Below, one piece after another: positions 61,683 through 64,000 of a stretch of DNA of 64,000 nt. Position numbers and translations under genes: made by a program. Source of the stretch: Undaria pinnatifida (taxonomy: Eukaryota; Sar; Phaeophyceae; Laminariales; Alariaceae); the NCBI GenBank assembly GCA_012845835.1, contig JABAKD010000002.1:23788518-23852517 (forward strand), in the 5' to 3' direction. Numbering within the stretch: the first letter of the stretch is position 1; each line of letters opens with the position of its first letter. Below the pieces are notes generated by a model. It saw only the letters and a program-made list of their open reading frames with translations. It was not told the DNA's origin and did no database searches.

Positions 61683-63005
61683 GTCATCATCATCACGTCA
61701 TCACCATCATCATTGTCGTCACTATTATCATTGTATCACCATCACGATCGCCATAATCAATCGGCGGATGGGAAAAAACAGACGTTTCACGGACCCGACC
61801 CCTCCACCTTAAGAGTATTAGACACACCGAGCCACTCCCATCTCCCACTGCCTCCCGCGCTACAGTATTTACTGATTATTTTTTGGCGGTAACCGAGATC
61901 ATGGCCGAGTTGTAGATCATATTGTGCGGGGTGGAGAGCCTTAACTCCGTGCAAGGGGATAATATCACGTGGTGTCCACCTGGTATATGGTAAGGCAACC
62001 ACAAGGCAGTTGCATGGTATACCCATCTCTGTCTCTGGAATCGGTCTCACCGTTTTTTGTTTATTCTTTGTTTTGTTTTCTTTTTTATCCTCCGGCGGAT
62101 GGGGAAAAATAAAGCTTAAGCTCACCGCACTTCCACGTATTTTCATACACGTCGTGTGTCGATTTAATTAAATTGCGTTCGTAATCCAGCGCTAGCTGGC
62201 CTGTCCTTCGGTCCCCGCCATAGCGACAGCGCTATTTGTTATTTATTCGAAGCTGTCATGCATGCGGAAGAAAAAATTGCGCAAGGTCCCGAAATTTGCC
62301 CCACAAGCAGTTCTTGGTACGATGCAGCCCACCCTTCACGCGACTTGCCGAACACTTCACGGCGTTTCGCGCTTAGTGCAAGAAATATCTACCTGGTCGG
62401 TGAAACCCCGACGTGTTCCGTTCCGGCACCGCAGGATTGCAAGGGTCTATGATCATACGACTGCGGCCACACATCAAACGAGACCTCCCCCCACCCCCTA
62501 CAGCGCCTGGTGCAAGCAACGCCTACCTGGTCGGTGAAAACCCGACGTACTCCGTTTCGGCATTGTAGGGATGCAAGGGTCTATACCCTATGGTCATACG
62601 GACTACGGCCATGTATGATACGATGAATACACCTCCCCTTCTTATTCTACGGTGCAAGTCTTGATAAAAACCTTCACCCCCTACCACACTGCGAGACGAT
62701 AGCCTCATTCATGCTCTCGACACACGCACGGTTACCAGTATGTACCTGTCCGAGGTAAGCCGGGCTGAAGAGGAACCTCGCGTGGAAGTACACCGGCAAG
62801 TCCGGTCTAGATTCCGGCGTGCAGTTGAAAACGTTCATGCAGTCGTGCAGCACTCCCGCCAGGTACGAGTCGACGTAGGAGAAGGAGTTGAGAAGGAGCA
62901 GAGAGCGGGGGGGAGGGCTTGCGAAGTGGCTGGCGTAGAAAGTAGCCACCGCTCCGCCCGACCCGAATCCCACTAAATGATAAGGCCTATCGGAGTCGAA
63001 CTCCC
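34556..63005 (-). CDS. Long spliced gene: hydrolase-like / IQ / coiled-coil / SAM / ankyrin protein (5' end outside window)
   Basis: Fourteen exons on the minus strand join without any frame conflict: 63005-62746, 60488-60255, 55705-54710, 53804-53605, 51825-51633, 49953-49565, 47841-47703, 47300-47256 (weak), 46724-46143, 44907-44713, 43308-43110, 38254-38133, 37328-37206, 34759-34556. They encode about 1,293 residues and end in TGA. Domain order: alpha/beta-hydrolase-like fold (1-200), Gly/Ser-rich linker (200-460), six IQ motifs (about 515-680), coiled coil (690-860), Gly-rich spacer, SAM (about 1000-1065), an unassigned stretch (1079-1185) and ankyrin-like repeats (1186-1260). IQ motifs normally bind calmodulin, and SAM and ankyrin bind protein partners, so a Ca2+/calmodulin-responsive scaffold is the likely role. 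No signal peptide or membrane segment is visible, but the N-terminus is missing. Seen: exons, phases and motifs. Inferred: function. Only about 14% of the span is coding. Confidence 0.85.
35020..35245 (-). repeat. R1 retroelement, truncated, in intron M-N
   Basis: Inverse of GAGATTTCGCCTTACGAGCG, AACCTTCATGCGAATCACCG, CACAGCGCTTTGCGCTCGGG, CTATGACCATACGATTACAG and a C-run at the 3' end (plus-strand G-run at 35,006-35,019). Confidence 0.75.
35250..35335. repeat. GGGA-rich simple sequence
   Basis: (GGGA)n and (GGGAGA)n patch, 35,273-35,330. Confidence 0.85.
35590..36110 (-). repeat. R1 retroelement, near complete, in intron M-N
   Basis: On the minus strand: a GTCACCATGATGC block, GATCATATTGTGCGGGGTGT, GTAGTGTGAATAGGGTAAGG, GTTACATAGTAACACCTGTT, AGCGGTTCTTGGAAGGAGGC, GCTTGGTGCAAGCAATGTCT, CTACGGCCATGCACAAACTG and a poly(C) end. 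Contains a 97-codon frame (35,657-35,950), conserved in the 45-kb copy. Confidence 0.82.
36130..36390 (+). repeat. Dispersed repeat E with poly(C) tract
   Basis: GGGTCACTCGCGCGAGTG, a C-run at 36,185-36,207, GCCGTTCCTTGGAGTTC, AACGGTTAGCTATGCGCTGC, GCCAAAG and GTTCGAGTGGCTCAAACCCA. Confidence 0.65.
36391..37085. other. Remaining 5' part of intron M-N, unassigned
   Basis: CTTCCACCACTTTCATCGAA and similar TTCCATNNAA repeats at 36,625-36,720 form a short degenerate ~21-bp tandem. Nothing else recognised. Confidence 0.45.
37086..37205. repeat. C-rich tract beside the exon M donor
   Basis: Poly(C) and CCCCT/CCCTCC simple sequence starting just past the splice donor. Pro-rich plus-strand and Gly-rich minus-strand frames here are artefacts. 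Confidence 0.85.
37206..37328 (-). CDS. Exon M: ankyrin-type repeat
   Basis: Acceptor GCGACCCCAG, donor CAG/GTTTGT, 41 codons, phase 0. TDDHGNTLLMIAVQNSNLKI followed by SKLLVNKGANPNHQ fits the ankyrin consensus (D-x-x-G-x-T-x-L-x-x-A-x-x-x-x-x, then L-L-x-x-G-A-x-x-N). One complete repeat. The donor is followed by a ~110-nt C-rich tract on the plus strand. Confidence 0.87.
37375..37690 (+). repeat. Dispersed repeat F in intron L-M
   Basis: GGTAGGACGGTGGGGGGTTA, TTGCACTTTTG, a G-run, CCCGAACGAATGTGTCCCCA and AGTCATGTTTCGAGTGAGAT. It ends 47 nt from the exon M acceptor. Confidence 0.6.
37765..37860 (+). other. tRNA-promoter-like segment
   Basis: GCTGCGGTGGCGCAATCAGC resembles an A box and, ~65 nt on, ATGCGGTTTAAACC a B box. 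No cloverleaf with a paired acceptor stem is visible, so at best it is a degenerate tRNA-derived SINE head. Confidence 0.25.
38133..38254 (-). CDS. Exon L: unassigned helical/strand region
   Basis: Acceptor CTCCACAG, donor CAG/GTAGGC. Two bases complete a Gly codon, then 40 codons: YKQVREILEPLPERRFDVNI and VRVPYVPDYGTAYVEAYEQ. The composition is that of an ordered domain with charged helix and strand. It leads directly into the ankyrin-type exon. The intron before it (4.9 kb) holds the 94-bp tandem array and many dispersed repeats. Confidence 0.78.
38380..38848. repeat. 94-bp tandem repeat, five units (intron K-L)
   Basis: Unit landmarks: CTTTTCTTAGACGCGTTTGG, TTTTTGTTCGTTTTTCGTGT, GCGACGAAAACCACCTCTCG and GTCCGAAACTCCCTCTTCGT. 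Units start at 38,384, 38,478, 38,572, 38,666 and 38,760 and are almost identical, so expansion is recent. Because 94 is not a multiple of 3, the same peptide appears in all three frames. Confidence 0.97.
39300..39520 (+). repeat. Dispersed repeat E, copy in intron K-L
   Basis: GGTTACTCGCGCGAGTGG, CTGTTCCTTGGCGGTCGTGG, TTTTTGCGACATGACTCCGC, AATGGTTTAGCTACGGTG and CGTACGAGTGGCTCACATCC. Confidence 0.65.
39681..39758. repeat. 78-bp palindrome
   Basis: Outer arms GTTGGTTATA/TATAACCAAC, then ACTAC/GTAGT, then an 18-bp perfect inner arm CACTGGCCCACGTAGTCA with two central bases. Confidence 0.9.
40105..40610. repeat. (AACAATGAT)n-type 9-bp simple repeat
   Basis: About 500 bp of ACAATGATAACAATGACAAC with drift. 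It gives alternating Val/Ile or Thr/Met frames that are not genes. Confidence 0.92.
40723..40981 (+). mobile_element. MITE family B, copy 2 (intron K-L)
   Basis: TTCTACGATAGATACCCCCC at one end and GGGGGGGCTACAGTAGAACG at the other; TTTCATGGCTACTCGACACG and GGGGTGGCAAGGGGTGCCAT inside. Same length and order as 32,806-33,052. Confidence 0.83.
40995..41260 (-). repeat. MITE-like remnant related to family A
   Basis: GAGGCTCCTCGCTTGAGGCA, GGCCTAGGTATA, TTCCGACGATTTGGGGATAA and GGAACCCCGTC in the inverted family-A order. Confidence 0.5.
41820..42020 (+). repeat. Dispersed repeat H, copy 1 (hairpin family)
   Basis: GGCGTTATGATTTATAGCAA, CTCATTTCCTGGTAGGCAGG, hairpin GGCAGGCGTTGTCGCCTGCC, then CTTCTTGTCAGGAGGCATCC and GGCGAACAGAAAGCAACTAA. 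Confidence 0.8.
42130..42180. repeat. (CCA)n microsatellite
   Basis: ACCACCACC tandem, about 15 units. Confidence 0.9.
42510..42740 (+). repeat. Dispersed repeat H, copy 2
   Basis: GGGGCGTTATGATCTATAGC, perfect hairpin GGCAGGCGTTATCGCCTGCC, then CTGTCAGAAGGTATCCGGCG and ACAGCAAGCAACCAACACCA, ending in GTGACCAAAACAGAGCCAGA. Confidence 0.82.
43110..43308 (-). CDS. Exon K: linker
   Basis: Acceptor TCCCAAAG, donor CGAG/GTGGGA, phase 0 in and phase 1 out. Encodes a Ser/Gly/Asp-rich segment followed by an ordered piece, GVAVPINFKELVVLTRR. No domain recognised. The pairing with exon L is exact: G plus GC makes Gly, then KYKQVREILEPLPERRF follows. The acceptor lies 26-36 nt from the poly(C) end of another R1 element. 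Confidence 0.78.
43334..43720 (-). repeat. R1 retroelement abutting exon K
   Basis: Minus-strand order: GTGATACCTATTGCTGTCTC, AAGTCCGTCTTACGGGCGGT, GCAAGCAATGTCTGCCTGAT, AGGGATGCGAGGGTCTAATA, GTCACACGACTACGGCCATG, GAGTACAC and a C-run (plus-strand G-run 43,334-43,343). The run ends 26 nt before the exon K acceptor. Confidence 0.8.
43780..44165 (-). mobile_element. LINE 3' end, inverted and interrupted
   Basis: Minus-strand: CGTAACGAGCGCCCAAACGT, GGAGGTGTCTCCGTCAGGAG, TAGGAACGATG at 44,090-44,160; the final tail (GGCAAGCAACAAACGAGTAC plus C-run) at 43,780-43,830. The ~250 bp between them is not LINE-like. Confidence 0.6.
44166..44712. other. Part of intron J-K, nothing recognised
   Basis: About 550 bases before exon J's donor. 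Short frames lack any signature. Confidence 0.4.
44713..44907 (-). CDS. Exon J: remainder of the SAM domain
   Basis: Acceptor CTCCCAG, donor AAG/GTGAAA, 65 codons, phase 0. TLSLTQYQEAFIAAAVDGAF and LYDLNDDDLKSSLGVEHRLH followed by RKKILNSIDRL complete the SAM domain begun in exon I (helices 2 to 5, with the conserved Y-x-x-x-F and the L-G-V-x-x-x-x-H-R-x-K-I end). SAM domains self-associate or bind other SAM domains. The tail ADRARMAPLK is basic. The acceptor lies 15 nt from the poly(C) end of an R1 retroelement. Confidence 0.88.
44922..45500 (-). repeat. R1 retroelement abutting exon J, near complete
   Basis: Minus-strand order identical to the 35.6-kb copy, from GGCAACGACGCTGTACAACA through GATCATATTGTGCGGGGTGT to CTACGGCCATGCACAAACTG and a C-rich run (plus-strand G-run 44,922-44,953). 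The tail ends about 15 nt from the exon J acceptor. Keeps a 97-codon frame at 45,009-45,302. Confidence 0.85.
45501..46142. other. Rest of intron I-J
   Basis: G-runs at 45,559-45,574 and 45,693-45,701; no recognised gene or element. Confidence 0.4.
46143..46724 (-). CDS. Exon I: coiled coil, Gly-rich spacer and first helix of the SAM domain
   Basis: Acceptor CCGTGACAG; 194 codons, phase 0. It starts with a coiled coil (EELRTLERKLVVLLEEQQRE), followed by a polyglycine spacer, a Met-rich ordered segment (TLMKFGFMSMSMTYFSSLNM) and a second Gly-rich spacer. It ends in WSVDDVARWLQ, the signature first helix of a SAM domain. The exon ends CAG/GCGAGT, a GC donor rather than GT, and reading on gives only polyphenylalanine from an A/T run, so the GC splice is well supported. 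Confidence 0.82.
46738..46795. repeat. (GGGTT)n-like simple sequence at the exon I acceptor
   Basis: GGATGGGTTGGGATGGGTTG and GGTTGGGTTGGGCTGG lie 14-70 nt upstream of exon I on its own (minus) strand as CCCAACCCAA, where they supply pyrimidines to the acceptor. Confidence 0.8.
47256..47300 (-). CDS. Exon H: small coiled-coil exon (weak, end uncertain)
   Basis: A good pyrimidine-rich acceptor (TTCGTGGTTGCAG) opens the frame LFRDFSGCYNELAQT in the phase required by exon G. The only phase-0 donor that joins exon I is ACC/GTGGCT, which is weak. The open frame runs further (VALSLKLLLC). Exon G can also join exon I directly without a shift, so this exon may be skipped or longer. Confidence 0.4.
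47485..47660. repeat. Dispersed repeat G, copy in intron G-H
   Basis: GCGCCGGTATAATATATGCC, AATCGGCACTACCCCGCATA, AATCGGCACTGCTCAACCGG and CACTATAGAGGGCACCACCG. It fills almost half of a 402-nt intron. Confidence 0.65.
47703..47841 (-). CDS. Exon G: coiled coil
   Basis: Acceptor TTCCCAG, donor GAG/GTACGT. The first base completes an Arg codon; 46 codons follow and end in phase 0. The product is a charged helix, LELREQKVRLDKEFGEMLGK and then DRKDRLLHMERKLAALDR, with heptad spacing of Leu/Met. It extends the coiled coil of exon F. Confidence 0.82.
47970..48021. repeat. (CAT)n microsatellite
   Basis: About 17 units in intron F-G; source of poly-Met/His/Ile/Ser frames. Confidence 0.95.
48192..48390. 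repeat. T-run and (TCACTCG)n 7-bp repeat
   Basis: Poly(T) at 48,192-48,229, then about ten TCACTCG units at 48,318-48,391. Confidence 0.93.
48460..48845 (+). repeat. R1 retroelement, opposite orientation, in intron F-G
   Basis: ATCACGTACTAGTAGTGTGA, ACACCCATTGCTGTCTTTGG, GTGCCGAAGTCATGTCTTAC, GAGCGGTTCTTGCAAGGG, GCGCTTGGTGCAAGCAAGGT, ACGACGGCCATGCACAAACT, GAGTACAC and a C-run. Frame disrupted by small indels. Confidence 0.82.
48846..49564. other. Remaining intron F-G, nothing recognised
   Basis: No domain signature in the frames on either strand, apart from incidental Gly/Val-rich stretches. Confidence 0.4.
49565..49953 (-). CDS. Exon F: IQ motifs 5-6 and start of the coiled coil
   Basis: Acceptor TTGCTTTAG, donor GTGAGTCC, phase 0 in and phase 2 out. 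It begins ALWRGVSGRRYAFR, completing IQ motif 5 from exon E, then NAITIQRVFRGHTGRRRAGR (motif 6). After a short KSQSQGIEFGRQ hinge comes a Glu-rich heptad-like helix (EEAVEAMMEEISEFEEAVAV) that continues to LDEEAR. Six tandem IQ motifs followed by a coiled coil resembles a myosin-type lever arm, but there is no motor domain in the visible part. Confidence 0.85.
50310..50600 (+). repeat. Dispersed repeat F, with tandem 5' end (intron E-F)
   Basis: Three successive blocks of ATCCCACGCTAGTAGGGGTG, CAGCAGAAGTTTCTAAGAA and TTTTCTGAGC, then ACTCCGAAGACGTTTTCGTT and CGCGCAAGCAACCCGACCAA. Confidence 0.75.
51110..51460. mobile_element. MITE-like, hairpin-rich element (intron E-F)
   Basis: Left CTGTGAGTCGGCACGACTTT and right GACACCCTGCCGACTCGCAG are partly inverted. 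Internal short palindromes: CTAGCTATTTGTCGAACTAA / AGCTAG, GGCGATTTGGCTCGCTTCGC, and GACTTAAGTCGGCAAGTCGG against CTGACTTGCCGACTAAGG. No coding capacity. Confidence 0.5.
51481..51557. mobile_element. Miniature 77-bp inverted-repeat element
   Basis: CACTCTGTCCGTAAATATAA at the left and TTATATTTACCAACAGAGTG at the right pair over 21 bp with two mismatches, enclosing ~35 bp. It lies 76 nt before the exon E donor end. Confidence 0.7.
51633..51825 (-). CDS. Exon E: IQ motifs 3 and 4
   Basis: Acceptor CTCGTAG, donor CAG/GTCCGG. One base completes the codon from exon D, then 64 codons follow. It contains AAQVVQRNFRGHASRRWF and HVQRVWRGAIARERVR. The last residues (RAAALMQ) are the first half of IQ motif 5, whose second half is in exon F, so the intron splits a motif. 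The region between the motifs is Gln/Arg-rich helix. Confidence 0.85.
52081..52149. repeat. (TTG)n microsatellite
   Basis: 23 units in intron D-E; gives poly-Val/Cys/Gln frames that are not genes. Confidence 0.97.
52795..53040. repeat. 9-bp (ATCTAGATC/ATAGATCAT)n repeat
   Basis: TCTAGATCATCTAGATGATC grading into ATAGATCATATAGATCACGT. It begins pure and decays to the right. Asp-His-Leu peptide repeats result. Confidence 0.92.
53605..53804 (-). CDS. Exon D: IQ motifs 1 and 2
   Basis: Acceptor CGGCAG, donor GTGAGTC, phase 0 in and phase 2 out. A basic helix (MTWRLKRNRKRLDRLDRAA) runs into two IQ motifs: RRIQGALRGYLAFKR and YIQRVFRGWRGRLMF. The IxxxxxRGxxxR pattern with hydrophobic spacing is clear in both. 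The split Lys codon is completed by the first base of exon E. Confidence 0.86.
53990..54260 (+). repeat. SINE-like element (380-bp family), intron C-D
   Basis: GTGGGTTTGAATCTTACCGA and GTGCATACTCTTGCTCGTAG parallel the head at 23.93 kb, then GCGAGAGCGTGAGTTAGCAA, CGCGCGATAAAAATGAAGGC, a G-run and CTGTGATCACGGCTTGTCCA. Confidence 0.75.
54710..55705 (-). CDS. Exon C: hydrolase C-terminus plus Gly/Ser-rich linker
   Basis: Largest exon, 332 codons, phase 0 at both ends (acceptor CCCCAG, donor GAG/GTGAGG). It opens with KTCVVWINAGHEIFQEARAK, the usual hydrolase strand followed by the catalytic-type His (residue 182). A helical segment with YHEGNDIVYAMSHPEFASG comes next, then a roughly 250-residue low-complexity linker rich in Gly, Ser, Asn, Glu and Arg. 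It ends in an ordered stretch with YGFGQGSKVYPQPEEFPE just before the IQ exons. The whole stretch is open, and no internal intron is needed. Confidence 0.83.
55735..56110 (-). pseudogene. Degenerate copies of the start of exon C
   Basis: 55,745-55,835 repeats the acceptor and first ~28 codons of exon C (QNAGHETFQEARAKK on the minus strand) with ~20% changes and a 2-nt insertion in the catalytic-His segment. 56,065-56,105 repeats a shorter piece (GTTTCGCTCGGATTGTGTAG). A telomere-like GGGTTAGGGTCAAGG lies between exon C and the first copy. Confidence 0.7.
55970..56800. repeat. Degenerate ~190-bp tandem repeat, about four units (intron B-C)
   Basis: Recurring TTGTTTGGGCATAGACGAGC / TTTGGACGTAGCGCACGCGC / TTGTTTGGGCATAGGCGCGC, each preceded by GACATCTTGCGTCCATATCA-like sequence (GATGTCTTACGCCCGTATGT, GACATATTACGCCCATGTCA). 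Confidence 0.65.
56800..56965. repeat. Dispersed repeat G, copy in intron B-C
   Basis: GGCACTATAGCGGCAACCCG, CACTACTCCGCACACTGACA and CACTATAGCGGACAACCGGC; the best match to 32,600-32,775. Confidence 0.75.
57150..57370 (+). repeat. Dispersed repeat C, copy 2
   Basis: ATGGAGTGCTCTCCGTAGAA, CCGACGTGAAACCAT, CACTCACGTCAAGGCCATCA and a (CCCTG)n end at 57,322-57,347. Confidence 0.72.
57718..58191 (-). CDS. Orphan reading frame inside intron B-C
   Basis: A 158-codon frame on the same strand as the long gene but inside its 4.5-kb intron. The last ~85 codons are balanced in composition (for example NPDAWPRRVNAYESSFNR, EPIYRRSKWFRDALNAN) and end HRRYDYRRH-stop. Exons B and C join without it, so it is not part of that product. 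The upstream part has a short internal duplication (AHKLVENKP / PQARREQQQ region) and the first residues read through an A/T run, so the true start is unclear. It could be the last exon of a nested gene or a piece of a mobile element. I do not recognise the family. Confidence 0.35.
58192..58744. other. Unassigned intronic stretch
   Basis: No repeat partner recognised. Frames on both strands lack signatures. Confidence 0.4.
58745..58960 (+). repeat. Dispersed repeat H, copy 3 (intron B-C)
   Basis: ATGATTTATTTATATAGCAA, hairpin GGCAGGCGTTATCGCCTGCT, TTTCTTGTCGAAAGGCATTG, then CGAGTGACCAAAAACAAACC and CAGAGGCACCCCTGCATG. Confidence 0.82.
59225..59830. repeat. GGGTACCC-rich region
   Basis: About fifteen GGGTACCC palindromes (KpnI sites with flanks), including four ~20-bp tandem units GGGTACCCGTCTAACATCC (variants) at 59,376-59,440, and scattered copies to 59,750. 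Confidence 0.88.
60255..60488 (-). CDS. Exon B: alpha/beta-hydrolase-like domain, acid-residue region
   Basis: Phase 0 at both ends (acceptor GGAACAG, donor AAG/GTGAGG), 78 codons. IDIPVICIQSTQNNFVKPLH matches the hydrolase strand that normally carries the catalytic Asp in a G-x-x-D-x-x-V-P context; here the Asp position is Asn (residue 141 of the visible protein). The exon joins exon C in frame to complete the fold, which supports the splice model across a 4.5-kb intron. Confidence 0.82.
60488..60545. repeat. (GAGAGGAT)n patch
   Basis: GGATGAGAGAGGATGAGAGA at 60,516-60,548, 5' of exon B on its own strand as TCCTCTCTCATCC, a pyrimidine-rich run near the acceptor. Confidence 0.7.
60885..61085. 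repeat. Degenerate GGGTC/GACCC spacer repeats
   Basis: GGTTCGGGTCGGGTCGGGCC, then units of CCTCCTGACCCGATCGG, CCCGTGATATTTTGAAAACC and TCCTGGCCCGCCCCGCGAGG. Confidence 0.8.
61365..61745. repeat. (TCA)n microsatellite, ~380 bp
   Basis: CATCATCGTC grading into pure CATCAT. Source of poly-His/Ser/Ile/Met frames. Confidence 0.96.
61870..62640 (+). repeat. R1 retroelement, interrupted, plus an extra R1 tail (intron A-B)
   Basis: First part 61,880-62,050 (GATCATATTGTGCGGGGTGG, ATACCCATCTCTGTCTCTGG); then ~220 bp of unrelated sequence; second part 62,280-62,500 (GCGCAAGGTCCCGAAATTTG, CACCCTTCACGCGACTTGCC, ACGACTGCGGCCACACATCA). A second tail follows at 62,505-62,640 (GGCATTGTAGGGATGCAAGG, ACGGACTACGGCCATGTATG). 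Confidence 0.7.
62746..63005 (-). CDS. Exon A: alpha/beta-hydrolase-like domain, nucleophile-elbow region
   Basis: First visible exon, entered in phase 1 after an AATCAG acceptor and ended by GTACAT in phase 0. It contains YHLVGFGSGGAVATFYASHF, which matches the strand-elbow-helix around the GxSxG of alpha/beta hydrolases. Here the nucleophile position is Gly, with Ser one residue later. SLLLLNSFSYVDSYLAG follows, as the next core strand would. A normal domain needs more sequence before this point, so upstream exons must lie past 64,000 or be too short to recognise. Confidence 0.8.
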
Positions 63006-63089
63006 CTGATTGGAATATCAACAATAGGCGTGCGTCCGTACATAGGCGGAAGGCGCGTGTCGACGTTTGAGCCCTTTTTCCCTCTGCAG

Positions 63090-63412
63090 ACGTATGCTAC
63101 GATAAGAGGGGCGTAAGAAGCGCCCTACCGACAGGGGTGGCATTTCATGTTTTTTTGCTGAATAACGGGAGCTCCTTACCCCTCACCACGAACAAAAAAA
63201 AAAAACGATTTTTTTTATTCCTGTTTTTTTCAACATGATTTATTGTATGAACTAGGCCATTGGGTATTTGTTCATCAGGTTCTAACCTTTTTTTCTTCTT
63301 GAAAGTCAGTTGTTGTTGTTTTTTGGGGGGGGGTGGTGAGGTACAGAGCTAGCTTTTCAAGCGAGGAGAGGAGCCCTCAGGACGAAAATTGGTGCACCTC
63401 TATCGTCGGGTT
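63090..63412 (+). mobile_element. MITE-like element, family A relative, upstream of exon A
   Basis: TATGCTACGATAAGAGGGGC at one end, GGTGCACCTCTATCGTCGGG at the other; CGGGAGCTCCTTACCCC and CAAGCGAGGAGAGGAGCC inside. Longer and more diverged than other copies. Confidence 0.65.
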
Positions 63413-63439
63413 TCATGTGCCGGTGAAAAGCCGATAAAA

Positions 63440-63800
63440 AACAGGGCCTTTTCACGGTTCATGACCCTGCCGGCGGGTTGGGTCAGGAGGCTTTCGAAAC
63501 CTAGTAGGTCGAGTCGGGTCGGGCCAGGAGGTGCTCTCAATCTCACGGGTCTGGGGCGTCTGGGGACGATTCTCTGGCATATCCACGGGTTAGTAGTGAT
63601 ACGTAGGCATGCATGTTCTTACGTGAACCGCAACATGTAACCGCTGTTGGGAACCTCGCCGACTACGAGGAATAATACTTTAACCTGTCTTCCTACGTCC
63701 CCAGACGCCACAGGCCGAGTCAGATGGTATTCAATTCCCACGGGTTGGGTCGGGTCGGGCCACCCCAACCCGGTCCGACCCGCGAGATGTGGTCCGACCG
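63440..63800. repeat. Degenerate GGGTC repeats
   Basis: GGCGGGTTGGGTCAGGAGGC, GAGTCGGGTCGGGCCAGGAG and GGGTTGGGTCGGGTCGGGCC with the usual GAAACCT/CTCTCAATCTCAC spacers. No upstream exon of the long gene is recognisable here. Confidence 0.8.
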
Positions 63801-64000
63801 TGAAAAACCGGTTAAAAACCGAATTTCTGATGTCCCCCTCACCGGAGGGGCTTTCTACGAACCCTCATCCGAACACTGTCTTCACGAAGACAATGAAGGT
63901 GCAACCCGGCCTTCGACAATCCCACGGGCCTTCGAGACATGCTACGTCAAAAGGTGCACCATTTTTTTTGCCTTCTAAAGGTGGCGGCTTGATAAACTAC

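Noticed and set aside
61354-61812. Poly-His / poly-Ser / poly-Met frames
   Set aside because: The (TCA)n microsatellite.

Overview
This is repeat-rich eukaryotic nuclear DNA. It has spliced exons with GT/GC-AG borders, a Ty1/copia retrotransposon, degenerate non-LTR retrotransposons, MITE- and SINE-like dispersed repeats, and dense mini- and microsatellites. I see no bacterial-style gene packing, operons, rRNA genes or CRISPR. The long introns, the retroelement mixture and the GC-balanced exons would fit a stramenopile or brown-alga-like genome. That is an inference from general appearance only; the sequence itself does not name the organism.

Layout. (1) 1-34.5 kb: no convincing host gene. 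It holds the 3' tail of one LINE, a nearly full-length but broken LINE (about 1.4-5.6 kb), minisatellites, a large (GGGTC)n array (8.0-8.3 kb), a degenerate ~300-bp tandem family (11.7-13.6 kb), another truncated LINE (16.2-16.9 kb), several MITE-like elements, and a copia element (24.88-29.50 kb). The copia element sits inside the third unit of a ~380-bp tandem repeat and carries an internal inverted duplication of gag. (2) 34.556-63.005 kb, minus strand: one very long host gene. I can reconstruct it from 14 exons (13 introns of 0.4-4.9 kb) whose splice phases all agree; the 5' end lies beyond the right edge. The visible product is about 1,293 residues: an alpha/beta-hydrolase-like domain, a Gly/Ser-rich linker, six IQ motifs, coiled coil, a Gly-rich spacer, a SAM domain, an unassigned region, and an ankyrin-type C-terminus. 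(3) 63.0-64.0 kb: a MITE-like element and degenerate GGGTC repeats.

The main points are the domain architecture of the long gene, in which the hydrolase appears to have lost its nucleophile and acid; a GC-AG intron inside the SAM domain; and a family of short retroelements (here called R1) that share a 3' end and a poly(C) tail with the LINEs. Two R1 insertions lie so close to exons that their poly(C) tails appear to form the polypyrimidine tracts of the 3' splice sites. The gag inverted repeat in the copia element could produce a ~580-bp hairpin RNA.
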